The position numbers and the translations under genes are program-made. Of a stretch of 64,000 nucleotides of DNA, positions 54,753 through 63,137 are shown piece by piece; positions within the stretch are counted from its first letter, which is position 1; each line of letters starts with the position of its first letter. Source of the stretch: Woeseiaceae bacterium. Its GTDB lineage: Bacteria > Pseudomonadota > Gammaproteobacteria > Steroidobacterales > Woeseiaceae. The stretch is from NCBI GenBank assembly GCA_028822065.1, contig JAPKEL010000003.1, positions 39,959-103,958 on the forward strand, in the 5' to 3' direction. The notes beneath the pieces are model-generated. The model was not told where the DNA came from. It did not search any database and saw nothing but the letters and a program-made list of their open reading frames with translations.

Positions 54753-55079
54753 ATGAATTTTCTAATTAGTAACGCTTATGGTCAAGGCGCTCCAGGTGCT
54801 GCCGATACGTTTGGTTTTTTGTTGCCCATGGCAGCAATTTTCATTGTTTTTTATTTTTTACTGATTCGACCACAGCAAAAACGACAAAAGGCTCATACTG
54901 AGCTTGTTCAAGGATTGTCTGCTGGCGATGAAGTCATGACCACTGGTGGATTATTATCCAAGGTGACTGCAGTCAGTGAGCATTACGCAACTCTTGAAAT
55001 CGCAAAAGACGTTGAAATTAAAATTCAAAAATCATCTGTTTCAGCTGTTGTCCCAAAAGGGACAATCGATGCCGCTTAA
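54753..55079 (+). CDS. yajC: Preprotein translocase accessory subunit YajC
   Basis: Small inner-membrane protein of 108 residues that associates with SecDF. A single membrane span (about 23-45, LLPMAAIFIVFYFLLIRPQQ) is followed by KRQKAHTELVQGLSAGDEVMT and a C-terminal small domain ending PKGTIDAA. Gene position between tgt and secD is the conserved one. A TATAAT box (54709-54714) lies 38 bp upstream but lacks a good -35. Confidence 0.95.
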   Translation: MNFLISNAYGQGAPGAADTFGFLLPMAAIFIVFYFLLIRPQQKRQKAHTELVQGLSAGDEVMTTGGLLSKVTAVSEHYATLEIAKDVEIKIQKSSVSAVVPKGTIDAA

Positions 55080-55091
55080 AAAAGTAAAACT

Positions 55092-56903
55092 ATGAATCGT
55101 TATCCCTCATGGCTTAATTTGCTGGTAGTCTTTGTGTTTATCTTAGGAGGCATACTAGCCTTACCGAATATATATAGTAGTGTTCCATCTGTTCAGGTAG
55201 TGAATACTGATGGTACAGATTTTGATGCTTTGCAGTTAGAAGAGGTTATTGAGTCTCTTGGCAATATAAAGCTAACACCGATTGCAAACTACATAGAAGA
55301 TGGCAGGGCGATTATTCTTTTTGAAGATCCAGTGGATCAAATTTCAGCGGGCCAACGGCTTAGAAACAGATACAATGAGCAAAGAAGTATCGCCTATACA
55401 TTAACCCCTAATCTGCCAGACTGGCTCCGTAATCTTGGTATTAGGCCAATGAGCCTGGGTCTTGATTTAAGAGGCGGTGTTTATTTTCTCTTAGAAGTAG
55501 ATATGAAGACAGCCATCGAAACTAGATTGACTTTGTATCAACAAAGTTTTTCTGACTTACTTCGAGAAGCAAAACTAAGAACACGGGTAGACTTAGTTGG
55601 TTCTGATATTCTGGTACGCGCGAGAAACGAGGTTGATCTTGATAAAGCACGTAACATTATTTCTGAAGTTGATCCTGATTTGCTGGTCCTAGATGGAACC
55701 GATGAAAATTCATTCCGCTTGAGAATGACTGAGAATCAAATAAAAGCTCGACAGGATTTTGCGATTGAGCAAAATATTACGACATTAAGAAATAGAGTCA
55801 ATCAATTAGGGGTTGCCGAGCCGCTAGTGCAAAGACAAGGAGTAGATCGAATAGTGGTTCAACTGCCAGGAGTGCAAGATCCAAATCGTTTGGATGATAT
55901 TTTGACCGCTACTGCTACCCTTGAATTTCATTTAGCTGATAACGGTGGAAACTTTCCTGGATCTAGAAGGTATTCAGGAAGACCAGGAGTGCCCTCGCAA
56001 AACTTAAGAAGAGAAATAATTGCCTCTGGTGATCAGATTATAGATGCTGAATCTGGTTTTAGTCAGGGGCAACCAGCTGTATTTATAACATTGGACGCTG
56101 CTGGTGGTGAGAGTATGTTGAAAACTACTCGTGAAAATCTTAATAAACCAATGTCCACTGTTTTTATAGAAACTCGAAAGATATCTGAAATGGAGAATGG
56201 CGTTGTAAATTCACGGATAGTAAAAACAGAGGAAATAATCAGCACTGCTACGATACGCGGTATTTTTAAAGATCGTTTTCAAATTACAGGGTTAACACCT
56301 ATAGAGGCAAGGGAATTGGCTTTATTATTGAGGGCTGGTGCATTAGCGGCTCCTGTTTTTAAAATTGAAGAAAGAACGATAGGGCCAAGCTTGGGTCAAG
56401 ATAATATTGATCGTGGGTTCAGTGCCGTAGCGATTGGGTTTCTTGCGGTTATAGTATTTATGGCATTCTATTATAAGTGGTTTGGAGTGATTGCTAATAT
56501 AGCGTTATTTTCTAATTTAATCTTTATAGTTGCATTATTATCATTATTACAGGCATCACTGACATTGCCAGGCATTGCCGGAATCGTGCTTACAGTCGGT
56601 ATGGCTGTTGATGCAAATGTACTTATCTTTGAACGCATTAGGGAGGAGCTTGCATCTGGCAGTACCGCGCAAAATAGCATTAGTGCTGGTTATGATAAGG
56701 CTCTATCCTCAATATCTGATGCAAATATTACAACTTTAATAGCGGCTATAGTGTTATTTGCTTTTGGTACAGGACCAATCAAAGGATTTGCGATTACACT
56801 ATCTTTGGGCATTATTACTTCTATGTTTACAGCAATTATTGGCACTCGCGCTATTGTGAATCTTGTCTTTGGTAATAGACGTCTTCAGAAACTTCCAATA
56901 TAG
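55092..56903 (+). CDS. secD: Protein translocase subunit SecD
   Basis: RND-family proton-driven component of the Sec exporter, 603 residues. It has an N-terminal membrane span and a large periplasmic P1 region, including MSLGLDLRGGVYFLLEVDM and RNRVNQLGVAEPLVQRQG. A C-terminal six-helix domain follows, with IGPSLGQDNIDRG and GMAVDANVLIFERIREEL, which holds the proton-relay Asp. It follows yajC by 12 bp and precedes secF by 8 bp. Confidence 0.97.
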   Translation: MNRYPSWLNLLVVFVFILGGILALPNIYSSVPSVQVVNTDGTDFDALQLEEVIESLGNIKLTPIANYIEDGRAIILFEDPVDQISAGQRLRNRYNEQRSIAYTLTPNLPDWLRNLGIRPMSLGLDLRGGVYFLLEVDMKTAIETRLTLYQQSFSDLLREAKLRTRVDLVGSDILVRARNEVDLDKARNIISEVDPDLLVLDGTDENSFRLRMTENQIKARQDFAIEQNITTLRNRVNQLGVAEPLVQRQGVDRIVVQLPGVQDPNRLDDILTATATLEFHLADNGGNFPGSRRYSGRPGVPSQNLRREIIASGDQIIDAESGFSQGQPAVFITLDAAGGESMLKTTRENLNKPMSTVFIETRKISEMENGVVNSRIVKTEEIISTATIRGIFKDRFQITGLTPIEARELALLLRAGALAAPVFKIEERTIGPSLGQDNIDRGFSAVAIGFLAVIVFMAFYYKWFGVIANIALFSNLIFIVALLSLLQASLTLPGIAGIVLTVGMAVDANVLIFERIREELASGSTAQNSISAGYDKALSSISDANITTLIAAIVLFAFGTGPIKGFAITLSLGIITSMFTAIIGTRAIVNLVFGNRRLQKLPI

Positions 56904-56911
56904 GGCAGTAA

Positions 56912-57853
56912 ATGAAATTTATAACCAAAAAAACCACTATAAATTTTCTTGGTACGAGCAGAAGAAAAGTGGCAATTGGACTATCAATTGCATTGGTGCT
57001 TATTTCTTTGATTTCATTAAGTACTCGCGGTTTAGATTTAGGTATTGATTTTACCGGTGGTGTTTTGCTTGAAGTTGGTTATCCAGAGAATGCCAATCTA
57101 CCAAAGATACGATCACTTCTGGTTAATGATGGATTTAAAGATGTTCAGGTTCAGAGTTTTGGTTCAGAAAAAGATGTTTTATTGAGACTGCCGCCTCAAT
57201 CTGAAGGAAATCCAAATGATATTCGAGATCGCTTACGTAATATATTGGCTTTAGATGAACCCGATGTTGACTTGAGGCGAGTTGAATTTGTGGGGCCACA
57301 AGTAGGCAAGGATTTAACAGAGAAGGGTGGCTTAGCTATGATCTTTGCTCTTCTTATGATTTTCGCCTATGTAATGTTTCGCTTTCAATGGAAATTTGCT
57401 GCAGGTGCGGTTTGTGCCCTTGGTCATGATGTGATTATTACGGTTGGCTTCTTTTCTTTATTTGGCTTTGAGTTTGATTTAACCGTTGTTGCGGCTGTAT
57501 TAGCAGTTATTGGCTATTCATTGAATGATACAGTTGTGGCATTCGATCGTATTCGAGAAAACTTCATCAAGTTACGAGGTGTTGCTTCGGATGAGGCGAT
57601 GAATATCTCAATAAACGAAATGCTAGCTAGAACCATTATTACTGGCGTAACAACACTGGTAGTCTTGACGGCTTTGCTATTACTTGGTGGTGAATCAGTC
57701 AGGCCATTCTCAATTGCGTTAATTGTAGGTATTATCATAGGCACATATTCTTCTATATATACCGCTGGTGCAGTTGCATTGATGTTGGACGTGAATACTA
57801 AGGATTTATTGCCTGCAGAGAAAAATCCGGAGTTAATTGATGATCTTCCTTGA
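56912..57853 (+). CDS. secF: Protein translocase subunit SecF
   Basis: Partner of SecD, 313 residues with six membrane spans and a short periplasmic domain. Marks are GLDLGIDFTGGVLLEVGY, VEFVGPQVGKDL, IGYSLNDTVVAFDRIREN and the last helix IIIGTYSSIYTAGAVAL. Ends the yajC-secD-secF operon and converges on suhB with 14 bp between stops. Confidence 0.97.
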   Translation: MKFITKKTTINFLGTSRRKVAIGLSIALVLISLISLSTRGLDLGIDFTGGVLLEVGYPENANLPKIRSLLVNDGFKDVQVQSFGSEKDVLLRLPPQSEGNPNDIRDRLRNILALDEPDVDLRRVEFVGPQVGKDLTEKGGLAMIFALLMIFAYVMFRFQWKFAAGAVCALGHDVIITVGFFSLFGFEFDLTVVAAVLAVIGYSLNDTVVAFDRIRENFIKLRGVASDEAMNISINEMLARTIITGVTTLVVLTALLLLGGESVRPFSIALIVGIIIGTYSSIYTAGAVALMLDVNTKDLLPAEKNPELIDDLP

Positions 57854-57867
57854 ATTAAAACCGACTC

Positions 57868-58671
57868 TTATTTGAACATAATTTCAGTTTCTTTAGCAAA
57901 GAGATCGGTTAAAGCTGAATGAATTCTTGGTGAGCCTGTCAGTACGTGCCCTTGTTCTAGAAATTTATCGGATCCATCTAAGCCGCTTATAATACCACCT
58001 GCTTCTTGAATGATTAATGCCCCTCCAGCTATGTCCCAGATACTTAAACCAGTCTCCCAGAAGGCATCAAGCCTTCCAGCGGCGACATAACATAGATCCA
58101 GTGCTGCTGCTCCTGGACGCCTTACTCCAGCCGTTTCTTCAATCGCAATTTGCAGCATATTCATATAAGGTTGCATAGCTTTATTGGAATCCCGATATGG
58201 AAAACCCGTACCAATTAGAGCTCGATTTATATTTTTTTCGCCACTTACTCGAATTTTGCGACCATCTAGTTGCGCACCTTGCCCTTCTGAAGCTGTAAAA
58301 AGCTCTTGACGGATGGGATCATAGACGGCCGCATGAACGAGTTTCTTATCATGCATAAGAGCAATAGAGACACAAAAGTTTGGAAAACCATGCAAGAAAT
58401 TAGTTGTTCCATCAAGGGGATCTATTATCCATAGGTAATCAGATTCGCCTTGTTGGCCACTTTCTTCTGCTAGAATCGCATGATCAGGATAATGTCTAAG
58501 AATGGTCTCAATGGCTATTTTTTCCGCAACCACGTCCGCCTCACTAACAAAGTCATTGCGCCCCTTTAATGTGACTTTGGATTTAATTTTTTCGAGTTTA
58601 TTGAGATTTCGAATTAATGAATCACCAGCGCGATGGACGGCCATGACAGCGACATTGAGTAATGCATGCAT
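57868..58671 (-). CDS. suhB: Inositol-1-monophosphatase SuhB
   Basis: Mg-dependent phosphatase of 267 residues; in E. coli SuhB also joins the rRNA antitermination complex. Metal ligands are Glu69/Glu70 in ILAEESG and Asp84/Asp87 in IDPLDGTTNFLHG, with WDIAGGALIIQEAGG near the end. The gene is divergent from trmJ, the conserved gammaproteobacterial arrangement. Confidence 0.95.
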   Translation of the reverse strand: MHALLNVAVMAVHRAGDSLIRNLNKLEKIKSKVTLKGRNDFVSEADVVAEKIAIETILRHYPDHAILAEESGQQGESDYLWIIDPLDGTTNFLHGFPNFCVSIALMHDKKLVHAAVYDPIRQELFTASEGQGAQLDGRKIRVSGEKNINRALIGTGFPYRDSNKAMQPYMNMLQIAIEETAGVRRPGAAALDLCYVAAGRLDAFWETGLSIWDIAGGALIIQEAGGIISGLDGSDKFLEQGHVLTGSPRIHSALTDLFAKETEIMFK

Positions 58672-58807
58672 TTTTTTGATTCCAGTAGATTTAAAAAGAA
58701 CATTTTTCTGTGGCTTTTATTGTTCACCTCAGAGCGTATAGAATAACAGACCTTATTGAACGATATAACGATATAATGAAAATATATATTGATCAGAGTA
58801 TTAACCA

Positions 58808-59551
58808 GTGAATTTAAAAATAAAGATAATTCTTATAGAAACTTCTCATCCCGGAAATATAGGCGCGGTGGCAAGAGCTATGAAAAATATGGGCCTGCAA
58901 GAACTTGTTTTAGTTAATCCATTAAATTTCCCTCATGAAGATGCAATATCAAGAGCATCCGGGGCCGAAGATATCTTAGAATCGGCGATAGTAGTAGATA
59001 ATCTTGTTGAAGCTATACAAGATTGCAGTCTTGTAGTAGGCGCTAGCGCCAGATCAAGATCAATTAATTGGCCGAGCGTTGAACCAAGACAATGCGTAGA
59101 AAAAATACTCACTGATTACAGAAAGTCTTATACCGCGGTTATCTTTGGACCAGAAAAATCTGGGCTTAAAAATGAAAGTCTCGACCATTGTAATTTTTTA
59201 TTAAGTATTCCTACTAATCCAGATTTTAGTTCGTTGAATCTTGCAATGGCCGTGCAAATTTTTTGTTATGAATTGCGGATGCAGGCTTTCGGTAATCAAA
59301 TGCCAGCTTTTGATTCTGGCATCCCTTTGGCCTCGGTAAGGGAAATGGAGAATTTTTATATTCATTTAGAGTCACTGTTAATTAAGAATGATTTTTTAAA
59401 TCCTGAGAGGCCAAGGCATTTAATGCGTCGAATTCGTCGTCTTTTTACAAAAGCATCGCCCGACCAAAACGAAGTCAATATCTTGCGAGGTATACTTTCT
59501 TCATTTGAGTCTCATCAAGAAGAAGGGTTAAAAAATGAAAAGATCGACTGA
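58808..59551 (+). CDS. trmJ: tRNA (cytidine/uridine-2'-O-)-methyltransferase
   Basis: SPOUT-family methyltransferase of 247 residues acting on the 2'-OH of tRNA position 32. It starts at GTG. Motifs are LIETSHPGNIGAVARAMKNM, the knot motif VIFGPEKSGLKNE and IPTNPDFSSLNLAMAVQI. A C-terminal extension (about 165-247) is as in E. coli TrmJ. Its end overlaps the cysteine desulfurase gene by 17 nt, which indicates cotranscription. Confidence 0.95.
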   Translation: MNLKIKIILIETSHPGNIGAVARAMKNMGLQELVLVNPLNFPHEDAISRASGAEDILESAIVVDNLVEAIQDCSLVVGASARSRSINWPSVEPRQCVEKILTDYRKSYTAVIFGPEKSGLKNESLDHCNFLLSIPTNPDFSSLNLAMAVQIFCYELRMQAFGNQMPAFDSGIPLASVREMENFYIHLESLLIKNDFLNPERPRHLMRRIRRLFTKASPDQNEVNILRGILSSFESHQEEGLKNEKID

Positions 59552-60713
59552 CAATCTTATATATTTGGACAGCGCAGCAACAATGCCGATTGATCGTCAA
59601 GTTAGTAACGCAATGATGGCTTGCCTGGATCATGCTGAGATTATAGGTAACCCATCTTCATTGAATACTCCTGGTCGAAGAGCTATGCATGATATTGAGG
59701 TAGCCAGGCAACAAGTTGCACTTTTATTGCATACTGACGCTGAAAATTTGATTTGGACTTCAGGTGCGACTGAGTCGAATAATCTAGCTATTATTGGTGC
59801 GGCTAGATTTCGAGCTCATTTGGGCCGCCACATAATTACCATGAAAACTGAGCATAAAGCTGTGTTAGGACCCTTTGATTACCTAGAGAAGGAAGGGTTT
59901 CAAGTAACTAGATTATTACCGGATGCTAATGGCCTTCTAAAATTCGATGATTTAAAAGAAGCGGTGCAAGAAGAAACGCAACTTGTATCAATAATGCACG
60001 TTAATAATGAAACCGGAGTTACCCAAGATATTGCTCAAATTGGCTCATTATGCCGTGAGCTAGGAGTACTTTTTCATACTGATGCAGCTCAATCTGTTGG
60101 AAAAATTTCATTAAATTTAGATCAATTGCCCATTGATTTATTGTCTGTTTCAGCACATAAGTTCTATGGTCCCCAAGGTGTTGGTGCGCTTTATATACGT
60201 AAAGCACCCGGTTGTGGCATTGTTCCACTTCACTATGGCGGTGAGCAAGAGCAATGGATACGACCTGGAACGCTTCCCATTCATCAAATTGTCGGTTTTG
60301 GCTTAGCTGCGAAATTGGCCTTAGAGAGAATGGAAGGTGATTTTTTGTTAATGCAAGAATTGCATAAGCGTTTGTGGGATGGGCTGAAAGACATACCAGG
60401 GATTGAAGTAAATGGCTCGGTTGAATCAAAATACCCCGGCATCCTTAATGTTTCTATTTCTGGTATTGATGGCGAGAGCTTAATGTTGATGTTAGAACCG
60501 CTTTGTGTTGCAAATGGCTCAGCCTGTAATTCAAAAAATAATGAACCGTCATTTGTACTTAAAGCTTTGGGGCGAACTGATCATCAGGCTCAAAGTGCCA
60601 TTAGGTTCAGTTTTAATAGAAATACAACAAATGAAGAGATCGATATTGCAATAGAGAAATACAATGCAGCTGTGCGATATTTAAGGAAAATCTCTCCAGA
60701 TGACCTGATATGA
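59535..60713 (+). CDS. iscS: Cysteine desulfurase (IscS/NifS family)
   Basis: PLP enzyme of 392 residues that mobilises sulfur from cysteine for Fe-S clusters and thiolation. PLP Lys209 lies in SVSAHKFYGPQGVG, His107 in MKTEHKAVLGP, and the catalytic Cys331 in ANGSACNS within the mobile loop. The text departs from E. coli IscS in places (SACNSKNNEPS against SACTSASLEPS), so this is a group I but divergent member. No iscR precedes it. It overlaps trmJ by 17 nt and the IscU-like gene by 4 nt. Confidence 0.9.
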   Translation: MKRSTDNLIYLDSAATMPIDRQVSNAMMACLDHAEIIGNPSSLNTPGRRAMHDIEVARQQVALLLHTDAENLIWTSGATESNNLAIIGAARFRAHLGRHIITMKTEHKAVLGPFDYLEKEGFQVTRLLPDANGLLKFDDLKEAVQEETQLVSIMHVNNETGVTQDIAQIGSLCRELGVLFHTDAAQSVGKISLNLDQLPIDLLSVSAHKFYGPQGVGALYIRKAPGCGIVPLHYGGEQEQWIRPGTLPIHQIVGFGLAAKLALERMEGDFLLMQELHKRLWDGLKDIPGIEVNGSVESKYPGILNVSISGIDGESLMLMLEPLCVANGSACNSKNNEPSFVLKALGRTDHQAQSAIRFSFNRNTTNEEIDIAIEKYNAAVRYLRKISPDDLI

Positions 60714-61108
60714 ATAAGATGATATTAGAACAGACAGAGCCTTATAATTATTTGACACGAGAATTATTTATTCGTGCTAAATACAAAGATGATTTTATAT
60801 ACCCTCGGGGAAAAGTTTTAGAGGTTGAAAAGGGGTGTATCGATAGCGGGCAATATCTACAGCTTAATTGCATAGAAAAAAATCAAAAAATAATAACTGC
60901 TAGATATCGAGTATATGGATGCCCTCATACGATCGCCTCAATCGAATGGTTGTGTGAACAAATTGAAGGAAAGACGATTGATGATTTAAATAAAATTGAG
61001 TTAGATAATCTGAAGAATTTACTATTGATTCCAGTGGAAAAAACTTCATTGGTCCTATTATTAGAAGACGTCATGGATGAGATTAGGTTACAATTAGATT
61101 TGAAATAA
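60710..61108 (+). CDS. Variant IscU-like Fe-S scaffold
   Basis: A 132-residue protein with the IscU/NifU-N fold. The core RYRVYGCPHTIASIEWLCEQ (66-85, Cys71) and EGKTIDDL align with IscU GCGSAIAS...GKSLDE. The first cluster-binding site, AxCGD in IscU, is not kept; Cys43 is near but shifted and the Asp is absent. The third site, LPPVKxHC, reads IPVEKTS, so the conserved His-Cys pair and the HscA-binding motif are gone. It probably belongs to a separate IscU-like subfamily. It is tightly coupled to the cysteine desulfurase and followed by iscA. Confidence 0.72.
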   Translation: MNKMILEQTEPYNYLTRELFIRAKYKDDFIYPRGKVLEVEKGCIDSGQYLQLNCIEKNQKIITARYRVYGCPHTIASIEWLCEQIEGKTIDDLNKIELDNLKNLLLIPVEKTSLVLLLEDVMDEIRLQLDLK

Positions 61109-61125
61109 TTATATATATAAATGTT

Positions 61126-61452
61126 ATGGCAATTTCACTTACAAATGCAGCAGTTGACAGAATAAAAAACTATTCGAGTCAAGTGTCGGAAAATGGAATA
61201 AATCTTCGTATTGGAGTAAAAAAAACGGGCTGTAATGGTTACGCTTATGTGATTAATTACTCAGATAAAATAGAAGATGATGACGAGATATTCATTGATC
61301 ATGATATTAAAATTATCGTTGATAAAAAAAGTTTAGCATTGATAGATGGCACCGAGGTTGATTTTTATAAAGAAGGTCTGAATGAGGCGTTTCGTTTTCG
61401 TAATCCTAAAATTACCGGTGAATGTGGTTGTGGTGAGAGCTTTAGTATCTAG
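61126..61452 (+). CDS. iscA: A-type Fe-S carrier IscA
   Basis: A 108-residue A-type carrier with the three conserved cysteines, Cys36 (KKTGCNGYAY), Cys100 and Cys102 (GECGCGESF). Accepts or delivers Fe-S clusters or iron. It is third in the compact desulfurase-scaffold-carrier cluster. hscB, hscA and fdx, which often follow, are not here; ndk comes next after about 100 bp. Confidence 0.93.
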   Translation: MAISLTNAAVDRIKNYSSQVSENGINLRIGVKKTGCNGYAYVINYSDKIEDDDEIFIDHDIKIIVDKKSLALIDGTEVDFYKEGLNEAFRFRNPKITGECGCGESFSI

Positions 61453-61554
61453 TGGCACCTATTTCTCCTAGAGTATCTTAATTTTACAAAACTGAATCAA
61501 TTATTATATAAATAAACTTAAATTATTTTTTAACTATATTAAAAGGTGTTTATT

Positions 61555-61989
61555 ATGTCGGTTGAGCAAACACTCTCAATTATTAAGCCCGATGGAGTAC
61601 AGAAAAATCTCATAGGTGAGATATACAATCGTTTTGAAAAAGCTGGGCTTAAAATAATTGCCTCTAAAATGATCCATTTATCTAAAGAGCAAGCAGAAGG
61701 ATTCTATTCCGTTCATAGCGAACGTCCATTTTTTAAAGATTTGGTCAATTATATGATTTCTGGTCCAGTTGTGGTTCAGACTCTTGAAGGTGAATCTGCG
61801 ATTGATGCAAATCGAAAAATTATGGGTGCCACCAATCCTTCTGAGGCTGCTGCTGGTTCAATTAGAGCTGATTTTGCCGATAGTATTGAGGAGAATATAG
61901 TCCATGGTTCAGATGGTCCAGAAACAGCTATAAAAGAAATTGGATTCTTTTTTGATGATAAAGATATTTGCGAGCGGACCAGAACATAA
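61555..61989 (+). CDS. ndk: Nucleoside diphosphate kinase
   Basis: A 144-residue kinase that balances nucleoside triphosphates via a phosphohistidine, His117 in [40 protein letters not shown] and [17 protein letters not shown] are standard. ATG at 61555 was chosen because an AAAAGGTG ribosome binding site is well placed; an ATG at 61546 would add three residues. Followed 20 bp later by rlmN, the usual gammaproteobacterial order. Confidence 0.97.
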   Translation: MSVEQTLSIIKPDGVQKNLIGEIYNRFEKAGLKIIASKMIHLSKEQAEGFYSVHSERPFFKDLVNYMISGPVVVQTLEGESAIDANRKIMGATNPSEAAAGSIRADFADSIEENIVHGSDGPETAIKEIGFFFDDKDICERTRT

Positions 61990-62009
61990 TCTGATGAAGA
62001 TAACTACCA

Positions 62010-63110
62010 ATGCAAGAGCAGAAGAAAAATTTATTAGGGTTAACGGAAGATGAACTAGAAGCGTTCTTTTTGGAGCTTGGTCACAAAAAATATCGTGCAA
62101 AACAGCTTCTGCAATGGATGCATCAAAAATATGTAGTAGATTTTGATTTGATGTCAGATTTCTCAAAGGATTTGAGAAATGAATTAAGTTCAATAGCATC
62201 AGTTAGTCTTCCTGAAATTATTTCAGAAACCTCATCCAGTGATGGAACGGTAAAATGGTTATTCAACTCAGGAGTTGGTCAGGCTATTGAGACTGTTTTT
62301 ATTCCTGAATCTGAACGTGGGACTTTATGTATTTCATCCCAAGTTGGGTGTGCTCTGGATTGTTCATTTTGTGCAACAGGCTATCAAGGTTTTAATAGGA
62401 ATCTATCGGCCTCGGAAATTATTGCTCAAGTATGTTTTGCAAATAGTTTATTACCGAGAAGAAAAAATGGATTACCCGCTATTACTAATGTTGTATTCAT
62501 GGGTATGGGTGAGCCTTTAGCGAATTACAAAAACGTGCTTAAAGCTTTAAGAATTTTACTGTCAGATAATGCGTATGGTTTATCGAAAAGGCGAGTTACG
62601 CTAAGCACATCTGGAATAGTACCTAATCTTGATTCTCTTGGAGATGATTGTAATGTCTCTTTAGCGGTTTCATTGCATGCGCCTAATGATGAATTAAGAG
62701 ATAAGCTTGTACCTATTAACAAAATTCATCCAATTGCGGAACTACTAGAAGCTTGTTGGGCTTATGCTGAAAAACATTCAAATCGTTATATTACTTTTGA
62801 GTATGTGATGATACGAGATATTAATGATTCAGTCTTGCAAGCTTCAGAATTGGCTAAGTTATTAAAAAATAAACCGGCTAAGATTAACTTGATTCCTTTT
62901 AATCCTTTTTCTGATTGTGATTATCAGCGTTCCTCATCCGAGCAAATAAAACTATTTCAAGCTAAGTTACGAGAATTAGGGGTGATTGTCACAATAAGAA
63001 AAACTCGTGGTGATGATATCGATGCCGCATGCGGGCAATTAGCTGGTAAAGTGAGTAATAAAGTATTGGTTAGATTAAGTGAGAAAAAGCGGAGGGCAGT
63101 GGTATTATAA
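62010..63110 (+). CDS. rlmN: Dual-specificity 23S rRNA/tRNA adenine-C2 methyltransferase
   Basis: Radical SAM enzyme of 366 residues that methylates A2503 of 23S rRNA and A37 of some tRNAs. Cluster cysteines are Cys114, Cys118 and Cys121 (CALDCSFC). The C-terminal methylated Cys is near residue 341 in DAACGQLAGK. VVFMGMGEPLANY and VTLSTSGIVPNL are family marks. Lies between ndk and the rodZ-like gene. Confidence 0.96.
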   Translation: MQEQKKNLLGLTEDELEAFFLELGHKKYRAKQLLQWMHQKYVVDFDLMSDFSKDLRNELSSIASVSLPEIISETSSSDGTVKWLFNSGVGQAIETVFIPESERGTLCISSQVGCALDCSFCATGYQGFNRNLSASEIIAQVCFANSLLPRRKNGLPAITNVVFMGMGEPLANYKNVLKALRILLSDNAYGLSKRRVTLSTSGIVPNLDSLGDDCNVSLAVSLHAPNDELRDKLVPINKIHPIAELLEACWAYAEKHSNRYITFEYVMIRDINDSVLQASELAKLLKNKPAKINLIPFNPFSDCDYQRSSSEQIKLFQAKLRELGVIVTIRKTRGDDIDAACGQLAGKVSNKVLVRLSEKKRRAVVL

Positions 63111-63137
63111 AATTTAAATAATACTATCGAACTTTAA

